From Rhizobium sp. BK313 (GTDB lineage Bacteria; Pseudomonadota; Alphaproteobacteria; Rhizobiales; Rhizobiaceae): a stretch of DNA of 64,000 nucleotides. Shown in pieces: positions 37,855-46,186 of the stretch. The first letter of the stretch is position 1; every line of letters starts with the position of its first letter. The notes beneath the pieces were generated by a model. That model did no database searches. It saw only the letters and a program-made list of their open reading frames with translations, and had not been told where the DNA came from. The stretch spans positions 124,001-188,000 of the forward strand of contig NZ_JACHZQ010000002.1 of assembly GCF_014193655.1 (NCBI RefSeq), in the 5' to 3' direction. Both the position numbers and the translations under genes were made by a program.

Positions 37855-38698
37855 CCTTGTATCGCAAAATCAGACGGTCGGCCGCCCTCACCTCACGTTC
37901 AGAAGCATATGCACCCATGCGCTGATGATCCTGCTGTCTTTCGTCGCGGTTTTTCCGATCTACTGGATGGTCGTCAGTTCGCTGAAAGCGGAAAATGACA
38001 TCTTCTCCACTGCCCTCTGGCCGGCAAATCCGTCGCTTGCGAATTATGCCTATGTGTTCACAAAGATGCCGATCCTGCGCATCATCGCCAACACTGCCAT
38101 CGTCTCGGCAACGACGGCTGCCTTGCAGGTTCTCACCGGCCTTTTCGCAGCCTATGCGCTGGTCCGCTGGCGCATGCGCCTTGCAGGCCTCGTCAACGGG
38201 CTGATCGCGCTTTCGTGGCTGGTGCCGTTTCAGGTCACGATGATCCCGAACTATGTTTTCGCCTCCAGGCTCGGTCTGCTCGACAGCCTCGGCGGGCTGA
38301 TCATTCCAAATGCGGTTGCCGCCTTCGCCGTTCTTCTACTCTATCATTCCATGCGATCGTTTCCGACCGAGGTGCTGGAGGCGGCGCGCATGGACGGTGC
38401 GAGGCACTGGCGCATCCTGTGGGAGATCGTTGCGCCCAACATGCGAGCGCCGATCGCCTCGCTCGCAATCCTCGCCTTCATCTCCGCCTGGAACGAATAT
38501 TTCTGGCCGCTGCTACTGTCGCGCAAGATCGAAAACTCGGTGGTGCAGATCGGCCTGCAAATGTTCATGACGCAGGAGGGCAATCTCTGGGGGCCGCTGA
38601 TGGCAGCCGCAACCCTCGCCAGCCTACCGATCCTCCTCATCTATCTCGTCCTGCAAAGGCAGGTAATCGAATCCTTCATGAAGTCGGGAATCCGCTGA
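37844..38698 (+). CDS. CUT1 ABC transporter permease 2 (UgpE-like)
   Basis: The 284-residue protein has six helices and the EAA loop EAARMDGARHWRILWEIVAP near 180. Its VFPIYWMVVSSLKAENDIF segment after the first helix and the ISAWNEYFWPLLL near the end are typical of the second CUT1 permease. The ATG at 37844 is preferred over one three codons earlier because the AAGAGG is then about 11 bases upstream rather than touching. It ends in TGATG, overlapping the phosphatase start by one base. Confidence 0.88.
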   Translation: MTIDLVSQNQTVGRPHLTFRSICTHALMILLSFVAVFPIYWMVVSSLKAENDIFSTALWPANPSLANYAYVFTKMPILRIIANTAIVSATTAALQVLTGLFAAYALVRWRMRLAGLVNGLIALSWLVPFQVTMIPNYVFASRLGLLDSLGGLIIPNAVAAFAVLLLYHSMRSFPTEVLEAARMDGARHWRILWEIVAPNMRAPIASLAILAFISAWNEYFWPLLLSRKIENSVVQIGLQMFMTQEGNLWGPLMAAATLASLPILLIYLVLQRQVIESFMKSGIR

Positions 38699-39447
38699 TG
38701 TCAAAGACCTATGAGCGTCTTCTCGTGCTGGAGGGTGCACACAATGTCCGAGATCTCGGCGGTTATCCGACGACGGCCGGCACCAGGACGCGTTGGCGCT
38801 CGCTTCTGAGAAGTGATGGCCTGCATCTGCTCAGCGCTGCCGATATCGACAGCCTTCTAAAAGAGGGCCTTTCCACCGTGATCGACTTGCGCGGCGTGGA
38901 AGAAACCGCGCTGGAAATCAATCCGTTCGGTGCGGACGGCCGCGTGCAATATCACAATCTACCGCTTTTTTCCGCACTTGCACCGATCGCAGCAGCCGCG
39001 AAAGCCGGTGCGATTTCCTTCGACATGGCGGCGCGCTATCGTGACGCCATTGAAAACTGCCAGCCAGCCATTGCCGACGTGCTGCGCGCGATTGCAATGG
39101 CGCCGGAAGGGATTGTTCTTTTTCATTGCAGCGCCGGCAAGGATCGCACCGGCATTATCGCTGCCATCCTTTTGGCAATCGCAGGTGTCGATGACAATAC
39201 CATCATCGAGGACTACGCCCTCACCGGCACGATCGCCGGCCGGTTGATCGAACGCCTGCGGGAGAAGTCATTGCGGGGCGGCGTCGACCCGGCACTTATC
39301 GAGCTCTTTCTCGCCAGCGAACCGCAGACCATGCGCTTCATGCTCCAACATATGGCCCGGATCTATGGTAGCATACCTGCCTACGCCGTGCGGATCGGCC
39401 TGTCGGACGCCGAGATTGAAAAGCTGCGCCATCGTATCCTTACCTGA
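38698..39447 (+). CDS. Protein tyrosine/serine phosphatase-like hydrolase (IphP type)
   Basis: The 249-residue protein has the PTP P-loop HCSAGKDRTG with Cys144 as nucleophile and Arg150 for phosphate binding, the NVRDLGGYPT start and the WRSLLRSDGLHLLS element of IphP/DUF-type bacterial tyrosine phosphatases. Such enzymes remove phosphate from proteins or small molecules. Coupled by a one-base overlap to the last permease, it probably handles the imported phosphorylated compound or tunes the transporter. Both ideas are inference. The same strand also keeps an open frame upstream through the permease gene, which is not used. Confidence 0.88.
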   Translation: MSKTYERLLVLEGAHNVRDLGGYPTTAGTRTRWRSLLRSDGLHLLSAADIDSLLKEGLSTVIDLRGVEETALEINPFGADGRVQYHNLPLFSALAPIAAAAKAGAISFDMAARYRDAIENCQPAIADVLRAIAMAPEGIVLFHCSAGKDRTGIIAAILLAIAGVDDNTIIEDYALTGTIAGRLIERLREKSLRGGVDPALIELFLASEPQTMRFMLQHMARIYGSIPAYAVRIGLSDAEIEKLRHRILT

Positions 39448-39632
39448 AACGGCCGCTTTGCCGCTCGTGGTTACCGGGGCCTGCGCCGCGAACAGGTGCG
39501 TCAGATTTTGGACCGCCAATGGCACCGGCCAGCTCGCAATATCTTGCTCTCGGGTGCCGGACAGTTCTATTTATCCTCTCATGGATTCGGAGCGAAATAG
39601 AAACCCGGATAGTGCCCGATAGCTGAGGTCAA

Positions 39633-39782
39633 ATGAACGACAACGTCATCAAATTTCGAAGGCCGAAGCCACCCAGGACACCGCGTCCTGGTTTGCGTAA
39701 GTTGCTTGTCGTCATCGTCGTGATCGCGGTTTTCGCCGCCGCCTGGGGATATTTTCAGATCTTTGGTTCGCCTGTGCAGTGA
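39633..39782 (+). CDS. Small single-span membrane protein
   Basis: A 49-residue protein starts MNDNVIKFRRPKPPRTPRP and ends with a hydrophobic helix (LLVVIVVIAVFAAAWGYFQIF). GAGG lies four bases upstream of the ATG. A basic Pro/Arg-rich cytoplasmic start followed by one membrane helix is a recurring small-protein type in rhizobia. The function is unknown. It lies 185 bases after the phosphatase and is followed by a DUF1127 gene on the other strand. Confidence 0.65.
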   Translation: MNDNVIKFRRPKPPRTPRPGLRKLLVVIVVIAVFAAAWGYFQIFGSPVQ

Positions 39783-39807
39783 AGTGCGACCATCTGGTAA
39801 AACAAAA

Positions 39808-39830
39808 CGCCCGCTGTATGAGAGCGGGCG
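39808..39830 (-). terminator. Intrinsic terminator of the DUF1127 gene
   Basis: An 8-bp stem (CGCCCGCT / AGCGGGCG) with a 7-base loop is followed on the minus strand by TTTTGTTTT. It lies 40 bases past the DUF1127 stop and 25 bases after the end of the small membrane protein gene on the plus strand, so it serves chiefly the minus-strand transcript. Confidence 0.8.
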
Positions 39831-39869
39831 TCCAAACATCGCACCATCAAGGCGCGAGAGAATTCAATA

Positions 39870-40016
39870 TTACCGTGCGACTGCTTCGCGAGCGATACGC
39901 TGGATATCCGAGCGCTCGATACCGAGGTCGTTCAGCTTGCGGTTTGACATGCGACCGAGTTCCGATACGGTCCGACGATACTTGCGCCAGTTGTTGAAGG
40001 AATGCGCTACGTTCAT
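39870..40016 (-). CDS. DUF1127 small protein
   Basis: This 48-residue protein reads MNVAHSFNNWRKYRR, then TVSELGRMSNRKLNDLGIERSDI, with the conserved RKYRRTVxELxxMSNRxLNDLGIxRxDI pattern of DUF1127. These short arginine-rich proteins bind RNA and affect phosphate and carbon metabolism in Agrobacterium and Rhodobacter relatives. The ATG at 40016 has AGGGG five bases upstream. An ATG two codons earlier is also possible. A strong terminator follows the stop, marking a single-gene transcript. Confidence 0.88.
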   Translation of the reverse strand: MNVAHSFNNWRKYRRTVSELGRMSNRKLNDLGIERSDIQRIAREAVAR

Positions 40017-40512
40017 GTTCATCCCCTTTCTGCGGGCTTGGAAGAGCGGCCGCCATCCAGGCGCCGCCGTGCTTTCGATGGTTGGAATATAAGGCCTGGC
40101 CTTCCCGGTTAACAGCGCCGATCCGTCAACGCACCACCGCAATAAATGCATAACTAATTGTCAATCGCACATTTTTTAGACGATAGCGCTGAGGGTTGTA
40201 ACGATTATTGCCGGCTGTCTGGCGACCAACTGGTCGAGAATCGGCAGGGAATTTGTAGAATGCGAGGCGATCTGGAACTTCGACAGCATAGTTTTATCGA
40301 CCGCTCTTGATGAGCGAGACAATCCATATGCTGTATGTGCATATCTGCTGCGAGGCATTGTTGGACGTCCGGTGTACCTTCGCCCCGATGACAAACACCA
40401 TGGGCAACGCCGTGTCGAAGCTGACGCAAACTGTATCGGAGCATGGCCTTAGCCTATCGATCTGCCGGACATGATCGGGTAACATCATCGCGGAATAAGA
40501 GGGTTTCCATCC
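40017..40512. other. 496-base intergenic region
   Basis: I see no gene here. The AT-rich part at 40135-40190 is the likely promoter region of the DUF1127 gene. The rest contains several short unconvincing reading frames on both strands. The stretch just before 40513 has GAGGGTTTCC preceding the DUF6665-like start. A non-coding RNA cannot be excluded but no strong hairpin was found. Confidence 0.4.
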
Positions 40513-40842
40513 ATGAGCGTTCGTCCGCCGCAATCCCTGAGGCAGTTTCATTCGATTGACAGTGGGTTCAATGTTCTCGAATACGAACTCATGTCCGAGC
40601 GCGCAAACTCCCTTGGACGCCACGGCCTGAAGGTCGAGTCTGCGCTTGCGGAGCTACGGGCATGGGATGCAGCCCGCCACAGCGACGTGGACCGAGAAAA
40701 CCTTGTGGACAGGGCATCCGACGCCGTCTGGGCCTTCTTCATCCAGCGTGAAATCTGCGGCCTTCGAAACGGTCGCGACGTCATTCAACGCTACGCCATC
40801 CCCAACGAGGTGCTTGCAAAAGTCGGCGCTGTACGTCGGTGA
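40513..40842 (+). CDS. DUF6665-like small protein
   Basis: The 109-residue protein starts MSVRPPQSLRQ, then has a helix-rich body (VLEYELMSERANSLGRHGLKVESALAELRAWDA) and a VWAFFIQREICGLRNGRDVIQRY element. It ends IPNEVLAKVGA. This pattern is found in small uncharacterised alphaproteobacterial proteins (DUF6665). It has no signal peptide. The function is unknown. The gene is convergent with the CUT1 ATPase gene downstream, with about 100 bases between the stops. Confidence 0.75.
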   Translation: MSVRPPQSLRQFHSIDSGFNVLEYELMSERANSLGRHGLKVESALAELRAWDAARHSDVDRENLVDRASDAVWAFFIQREICGLRNGRDVIQRYAIPNEVLAKVGAVRR

Positions 40843-40941
40843 AACCGGCGGCGCTTTGGACACCAGCCCTGTGGGCGCAGCCTTTCGCGCAGATAATATT
40901 GCGCCGCGCCAAACATCGGTCCAGCGTGGGCGCGATGCCGG

Positions 40942-41997
40942 TCACCAGGCGCGATTGTAACCTATGCTCACGCCGGCATCATCGAAGAGATGGATTGCCG
41001 ACATGTCAGGGGAAACCCGCAATATCTCCCCCGGGTTGGCGCGAATGCGTTCGCGGAAAACGCAGGTGATGGTCTGTTCGCCCAGCCTGGCGATGATCAG
41101 TGTTTCCGATCCGGTCGGCTCCAGCACGACGATGCTGATCTCGATGCCATTGGGATCGAGATGGATGTTTTCCGGGCGTATGCCATAGGTGGAAGCATTG
41201 CCGGGCTTGTCGAGCGTCGGAAGTATGACGCCCTCGACTGTCCGAAAGCCATCCGGCGTCATCGTGCCCTTGATGAAGTTCATAGCCGGAGAGCCGATGA
41301 AGCCGGCGACGAAGATGTTGTTCGGCCGATCGTAGAGATCGAGCGGCGAACCCATCTGCTCGATTTTGCCGTCGCGCATGACGACGATCTTGTCGGCCAT
41401 GGTCATTGCCTCGATCTGGTCATGCGTCACGTAGATCGTCGTCGTCTTGAGGCGCTGGTGCAGCTCCTTGATTTCCGAACGCATCTGCACGCGCAGCTTC
41501 GCATCGAGGTTCGACAGCGGCTCGTCGAACAGGAACACTGCCGGATCGCGCACGATGGCGCGGCCCATGGCGACGCGTTGACGCTGGCCGCCGGAGAGCT
41601 GTTTCGGATAGCGTTCCAGCAGGCTCTCCAGGCCAAGGATGCGCGCTGCCCGATCGACCCTGGCCTTGATGTCCGACCTCGGCATGCGCTTCAGCCGCAG
41701 GGAAAAGCCCATGTTCTGCTCTACCGTCATGTGCGGATAGAGCGCGTAATTCTGGAAGACCATCGCGATGTCGCGATCCTTCGGCGGCAGATCGTTGACG
41801 ACATGCGTCCCGATCTGGATGGCTCCCGAGGTGATGCCTTCCAGGCCGGCGATCATTCGAAGCAGCGTGGACTTGCCGCAACCGGACGGGCCGACCAGAA
41901 CGACGAATTCGCCGTTCTCGATCTCCATCGACACGCCTTTGATGGCTTTGAAGGCGCCGTAATCCTTGCGCGCATTGTTGACGGATACATTCGCCAT
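40942..41997 (-). CDS. CUT1 sugar ABC transporter ATPase (UgpC/MsmK-like)
   Basis: The 351-residue ATPase has Walker A GPSGCGKST (36-44), signature LSGGQ (134-138), Walker B VFLFDEP (154-160) and a C-terminal OB-fold regulatory domain from about 240 with YGIRPENIHL. This is the standard MalK/UgpC two-domain form. It is the last gene of the minus-strand sugar operon, 30 bases after the isomerase-like gene. UgpC/MsmK-type ATPases can serve several CUT1 permeases, so it could also power the ATPase-less transporter at 35545-38698. Confidence 0.92.
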   Translation of the reverse strand: MANVSVNNARKDYGAFKAIKGVSMEIENGEFVVLVGPSGCGKSTLLRMIAGLEGITSGAIQIGTHVVNDLPPKDRDIAMVFQNYALYPHMTVEQNMGFSLRLKRMPRSDIKARVDRAARILGLESLLERYPKQLSGGQRQRVAMGRAIVRDPAVFLFDEPLSNLDAKLRVQMRSEIKELHQRLKTTTIYVTHDQIEAMTMADKIVVMRDGKIEQMGSPLDLYDRPNNIFVAGFIGSPAMNFIKGTMTPDGFRTVEGVILPTLDKPGNASTYGIRPENIHLDPNGIEISIVVLEPTGSETLIIARLGEQTITCVFRERIRANPGEILRVSPDMSAIHLFDDAGVSIGYNRAW

Positions 41998-42027
41998 TGG
42001 TTCCTCCCTTTCCTCTGGACGCGACCG

Positions 42028-42882
42028 TCAGATCGATTTCAACGTATTGCGCAGGAAGCTCAATCCAAGACGTTCGCCTTCCTTGCGTGCGGAAAGATCC
42101 TTGCGGGGCCAACCGTAAGCGGCGTCCTCATGCTCGATCGAGAGCGTGCCGTCGAAACCATAGGATTTTGCCTGGCGGAGGAACTTGTCCCAATCGAGCA
42201 TGCCCTTGCCGGGCAGCTTGTATTGCCACCAGCCTTTGCCATGATAGCCCACGGCCTGCAGCTGCTCGGCATCGATGGCGGTATCCTTCGCGTGCAGGAT
42301 GGCGATGCGATCCCTGACGTCGGCAAGCGCTGCGAACGGATCGACACCGATGCGCAGCAGGTGCGACGGATCGAATTCCAGGCCGAAGCGGGGGCTCTTG
42401 ATCCGGGCGAAGAGTTGTTGCCATCCGTAGGGCGTCGTGCCCACGAAATTGTCCTTCGGGCCGGGCCAATTCTCGATCGCAAATGTGAGGCCACTCGCCT
42501 CAGTTGCCTCGATCAGCGCGTTGGCATGGTCTGCGAAGCTGTCGTAATTTTCCTCCTCGCTGGCATCGTCGTTCCGGCCGGGAAAAATGACGAAAATCGG
42601 AACCTTCGCCTCGCCGATCGCATGCGCGAACTCCAGGGTTTGGCTGCGTAATTCGGTCCGGCGGCCCACGTCAGCGTCAAGCTGATTGCCGAAGAAGGTG
42701 ATCGAGGCGACGAACAGACCGCGATCCCGGGCAACGGTCACGGCGCTGGCGACGCGATCGGGAGTCTTGATATGGCCGCCAACGTCGATCTCGATCGCAT
42801 CGAAACCTGCTTCCCTGGCGAAATCCGCAACCTCCTCAAAAGGTCTGTCGTTGAAAGTCGATGTATAAAAGCCGATCTTCAT
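42028..42882 (-). CDS. Sugar phosphate isomerase/epimerase-like TIM-barrel protein
   Basis: The 284-residue protein belongs to the AP-endonuclease 2 superfamily: MKIGFYTSTFNDRPFEEVADFAREAGFDAIEIDVGG at the start, the metal-site segments AIENWPGPKDNF and FDPSHLLRIG, and a C-terminal HAKDTAI followed by SIEHEDA. Enzymes of this group isomerise or epimerise sugars and sugar derivatives, often in inositol or deoxy-sugar catabolism. It lies between the ROK regulator and the ATPase in the operon and likely acts on the imported sugar. Confidence 0.85.
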   Translation of the reverse strand: MKIGFYTSTFNDRPFEEVADFAREAGFDAIEIDVGGHIKTPDRVASAVTVARDRGLFVASITFFGNQLDADVGRRTELRSQTLEFAHAIGEAKVPIFVIFPGRNDDASEEENYDSFADHANALIEATEASGLTFAIENWPGPKDNFVGTTPYGWQQLFARIKSPRFGLEFDPSHLLRIGVDPFAALADVRDRIAILHAKDTAIDAEQLQAVGYHGKGWWQYKLPGKGMLDWDKFLRQAKSYGFDGTLSIEHEDAAYGWPRKDLSARKEGERLGLSFLRNTLKSI

Positions 42883-42927
42883 TGAATTCCTCCTTATTCA
42901 AATCGAATGACGGGTTCTAGGATCTCG

Positions 42928-44211
42928 TCATATGGCGTGTAGGCGATCCATGATCTGCAGTGGCGAGCGGATGCGCTGTTGTGGATCGGCCGACCCGAGC
43001 ATCAGAGCTGCGGCTGTCGGCATCGCTGCGCCGCCAAGGGCGGCCGCGTCCTCCGACAGCGAGGCGCGATGAATGGACGGCAGGTTGGGGTCCGAGGTCT
43101 GCAGATGTTCGTTCACATAGCGCAGGAGCTCGTCGGTCATGCGCACCGGCAAGCGCCCGCCGACGATCACCGCGTCGGGATCGACGATCAGGCCGATGTG
43201 GATGACCGCTTCGGCAAGATGCACGCTCATTTGCTTCAGCCAGGACGAAACCAGCTTGCGTCCACGTCCATCGAGCGCCAACAAATCCTGCGGCTTGCTC
43301 ACCTCAATACCGTGCTTGGCAAGGTGGTCATAGAGGAAGAACAGCGAGAAGATCTCGCCGAGAGGCTGCACCTTCGCACCCTTCGGGTCATTCGGATCGG
43401 CGATCGGCAGCCAGCCGATTTCGCCGCTCAGTCCCATCGCGCCGCGATGGCCGACCCCGTCAAGCACCAGCCCGCCGCCGGGGCAAGCGTTGATGGCGAT
43501 ATAGAAAAAACTACGGCTTTCGGCGCCGAGCCCATAGTCCAGCTCGGCCATTGCCGCGGCGTTGGCTTCGTTATCAATGAAGATCGGATGATCCGTGATG
43601 GCCTCGATCGCCTTGCGGACATCGAAAGTGGTCCATTGTGCATACTCATCCGGCCGTCCAAGCACCGGAATTTCGCCGAGCCAATCGGGGACAGCAAGGC
43701 CGATGCCGGCGATGCGGGCGTCGTCGACGAGCTTGCTGCGTTGGAAATGCGAGATAGCGTCGGCCGTCAACTCGACGAACTCGTCCGGAAGAATGAAGCG
43801 TTTCTCGTGGTGCACGCGTCCGCGGACGTTTCCGACCGCATCGACTGCCAGGATGGTCAGATGATCGCGGTCGATATTCACGCCGATCGAGAAACAGGCG
43901 TCCGGATTGATCTCCAGCTCGATCGCCGGTTGCCCGCGCAACCCATGACGCCGGCGCGCCTCCATCACAAGTCCTTCGTCAAGCAGCCGGTCGACGATGC
44001 GCGCGATCGCTGGCTTCGTAAACCCGGTTTGCCGCGCGATCTCAGCTCGAGAGATCGGCGCATGGCGATGAATGCAGCGCAGGATGACAGCACGGTTGTG
44101 CTCGCCGGCATCCTCGACATTGGCGCCGGTCAGGTCGAAGAAATTATGGGCATCGTCGAATTGTCGCATCGTCAAGGCAGCCTCGCGGTATCTCTCGTCC
44201 GCCTCGTACAC
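42928..44211 (-). CDS. ROK-family transcriptional regulator
   Basis: The 427-residue protein has an N-terminal winged helix (NRAVILRCIHRHAPISRAEIARQTGFTKPAIARIVDRLLDEG, about 39-80) and a ROK sugar-kinase-like body with FIDNEANAAAMAELDYG and a GLSGEIGWLPIAD stretch. The ROK zinc motif CxCGxxGC is absent at its expected place after the GHRGAMGLSGEIG region, so the usual zinc site is lost. It is embedded within the CUT1 operon that it presumably represses. The given GTG start is uncertain. An ATG 14 codons further in is also possible. Confidence 0.85.
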   Translation of the reverse strand: MYEADERYREAALTMRQFDDAHNFFDLTGANVEDAGEHNRAVILRCIHRHAPISRAEIARQTGFTKPAIARIVDRLLDEGLVMEARRRHGLRGQPAIELEINPDACFSIGVNIDRDHLTILAVDAVGNVRGRVHHEKRFILPDEFVELTADAISHFQRSKLVDDARIAGIGLAVPDWLGEIPVLGRPDEYAQWTTFDVRKAIEAITDHPIFIDNEANAAAMAELDYGLGAESRSFFYIAINACPGGGLVLDGVGHRGAMGLSGEIGWLPIADPNDPKGAKVQPLGEIFSLFFLYDHLAKHGIEVSKPQDLLALDGRGRKLVSSWLKQMSVHLAEAVIHIGLIVDPDAVIVGGRLPVRMTDELLRYVNEHLQTSDPNLPSIHRASLSEDAAALGGAAMPTAAALMLGSADPQQRIRSPLQIMDRLHAI

Positions 44212-44233
44212 GCAATTCTCTTTGACGGTAACA

Positions 44234-45076
44234 TCATCCTTTCACGGCTCCGCTGGTCATCGCGCCGAGGATCAGCCGCTGCAGGGACAGAAAGGCGACG
44301 ATGGCGGGAACCACCGAGATCAGGCAGGCCGCCGCCAGCAACTGCACGGAGGAGTCCGTCTGCATGCCTTTGAAGTTGAAGATGCCCACGCCGATCGGCA
44401 TCAGGTTGTTCTGGGTCAGCAGCAGGAACGGCACCAGGAATTGCGACCAGCCAGCAATCACGGTGATGATGAACACAGAGGCGATGCCGGGTGCCGAAAG
44501 CGGCAGAATGATGCGCCAGAAAACCGAGAAGCGGTTGCAGCCGTCGATCATCGCGGCCTCATCGAGGCTCCTCGGAATGCCGTCCACAGCGCTCTTCAGC
44601 AGCCATGTCGCCAGCGGCACGCCGAGGGCGATATAGACCATGACCACGGCGAAATGGGTATCGAGCAGCCCGAGCCTGTTCATGTAGCGGTAGAGCGGCA
44701 CCATGATCACCAGCGGCGAAATCATCTGGAACAATAAAAGCCCCATCATCGAGAGGCCCTTGCCGCGGAAATGAAAGCGGGAAAAGGCGTAGGCCGCCGG
44801 CAACGCGACGATCAGGACGCCAAGCCCGCTCAGCGACGCGAGCTTCAGGCCGTTCCAGAGATAGAGCGGGAAATAGCTGTTGCTGAGCACCGAAACGAAG
44901 TTGTCGACAGTCGGGTTCTTCGGGATGTAGCGGGCAACGCCGAGATAGATTTCCCGCCGGTCGCGCAAGGCAAGGGACAGCAGATAAGACAACGGCCCGG
45001 CAAAAAACACGAACATGACAAGCATGAAGATATAGCTGACGGCATCGCCCCAGCGGCTGCCTGTTCTCACACTCAT
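44234..45076 (-). CDS. CUT1 ABC transporter permease 2
   Basis: The 280-residue six-helix permease starts MSVRTGSRWGDAVSYIF and carries the EAA motif DEAAMIDGCNRFSVFWRIILP near 190 and a GWSQFLVPFLLLTQNN segment. It partners the next upstream gene product; the start overlaps that gene by four bases (ATGA). A much longer open frame continues upstream through the other permease but is arginine-rich and not coding. Confidence 0.9.
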   Translation of the reverse strand: MSVRTGSRWGDAVSYIFMLVMFVFFAGPLSYLLSLALRDRREIYLGVARYIPKNPTVDNFVSVLSNSYFPLYLWNGLKLASLSGLGVLIVALPAAYAFSRFHFRGKGLSMMGLLLFQMISPLVIMVPLYRYMNRLGLLDTHFAVVMVYIALGVPLATWLLKSAVDGIPRSLDEAAMIDGCNRFSVFWRIILPLSAPGIASVFIITVIAGWSQFLVPFLLLTQNNLMPIGVGIFNFKGMQTDSSVQLLAAACLISVVPAIVAFLSLQRLILGAMTSGAVKG

Positions 45077-46002
45077 GTTTCTTCCTCCTTCGGCAGGAAC
45101 GAGGCGTAAACGAAGGCAAGGCCGAGGCTGATGAACAGCATCAGCACCGAGAGCACACTGCCGCCCGAAAGGTCGTAATTGCGGAAGACGATGTTGAAGA
45201 CATAGAGCGATATGACCTCGGTCGCCCGGCCCGGCCCGCCCCCCGTCAACGTGATGATGGCGTCGAAGGTATTGAGCGTCATGATGGTGATCAGGATCAT
45301 GTTGACGAGGATTGCGGCACGCAGTTGCGGCAGGGTTATGAAAACCAGTTGCTGCGTCGAGGATGCGCCATCCACTTCGGCCGCCTCGTAAAGCGACGGA
45401 TCGACCGCCTTCAGCGCCGCATACATCACGACCATCGAGAAGGCCGTGCCGCGCCAGATATTGGATAGCAGCGCCGACCAGGGCGCGATTGCCGGATCGG
45501 AGAGCCAGGCAACCGGCGGAATGTGCATCATGCGCAGGATGCTGTTGAGGGCGCCGTAGGGCGCCTCGCTGAACAGCATTTGCCAGATGATGCCGCCGGC
45601 AATGCCGGGCACGACCCAGGCGACAAGCGCTGTCGTGCGCAGGATGGTCGTGCCGAACAGTCCGCGCTTTTCGCCGCGAACGACGACGACCGCGACTGCC
45701 AGACCGAGAATCTGCTGGCCGACCACGCTGCCGCCGACGAAGATCAGCGTCGCCCATAGGATGTCGGGCAGTTGCGGCGAGTTGACCACGTTCCTGATCG
45801 AATCCAGGGTGTAGCTGGGATTGTCGCCGATCAACGTCGCGTTGGTCAGTGACAGCCGGAAGACGTCGAGCACGGGGTAAAGGTAGAATACGCCGATGAC
45901 CAGGATGACCGGCATGATCCACGGAAGCGGTGCGCCGGCAAAATCGCGCGGAAGGAACCCGCGTCTTCGGCCCGTCGGGGCCTCCATTGCAATTGGGCTC
46001 AT
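45073..46002 (-). CDS. CUT1 ABC transporter permease 1
   Basis: The 309-residue protein has an N-terminal cytoplasmic segment (MSPIAMEAPTGRRRGF), six helices and the EAA loop EAAEVDGASSTQQLVFITLP near 210. It is the first permease of the sugar transporter, 184 bases after the binding-protein gene. That gap contains a perfect hairpin, likely giving less permease than binding protein. The ligand is unknown, but a Gfo/Idh/MocA dehydrogenase and an isomerase-like gene nearby point to a sugar or polyol. Confidence 0.9.
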   Translation of the reverse strand: MSPIAMEAPTGRRRGFLPRDFAGAPLPWIMPVILVIGVFYLYPVLDVFRLSLTNATLIGDNPSYTLDSIRNVVNSPQLPDILWATLIFVGGSVVGQQILGLAVAVVVVRGEKRGLFGTTILRTTALVAWVVPGIAGGIIWQMLFSEAPYGALNSILRMMHIPPVAWLSDPAIAPWSALLSNIWRGTAFSMVVMYAALKAVDPSLYEAAEVDGASSTQQLVFITLPQLRAAILVNMILITIMTLNTFDAIITLTGGGPGRATEVISLYVFNIVFRNYDLSGGSVLSVLMLFISLGLAFVYASFLPKEEET

Positions 46003-46160
46003 CTGCTCTCTCTATCCGAATGTTTCGAATGGACGGTGGCGGCGCCGCCGATGTCGGAGCGCCGCCGCCGATCATCTTTCGGCTGGAGCGTGCGGCTTAG
46101 AGGTGGTTTCACCAGCAAGCTGACGAGATGCTCCAGAATCAAAAGAGTAGGACGACCTTT

Positions 46161-46180
46161 GCGCGTTCAGTTGAACGCGC
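46161..46180 (-). other. Hairpin after the sugar-binding-protein gene
   Basis: GCGCGTTCAGTTGAACGCGC is a perfect palindrome; folded as RNA it gives an 8-bp stem with a four-base loop, seven bases past the binding-protein stop. No U-run follows on the minus strand. It probably protects the binding-protein message or slows read-through into the permeases. Confidence 0.6.
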
Positions 46181-46186
46181 GGCGCT

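Noticed and set aside
40990..42651. A 553-codon plus-strand frame opposite the ATPase and isomerase-like genes
   Set aside because: Antisense to two clear genes with no recognisable domain.
44234..46075. A 613-codon frame spanning both sugar permeases
   Set aside because: Only its last 280 codons are the real permease. The earlier part is a shifted, arginine-rich reading of the other permease gene.
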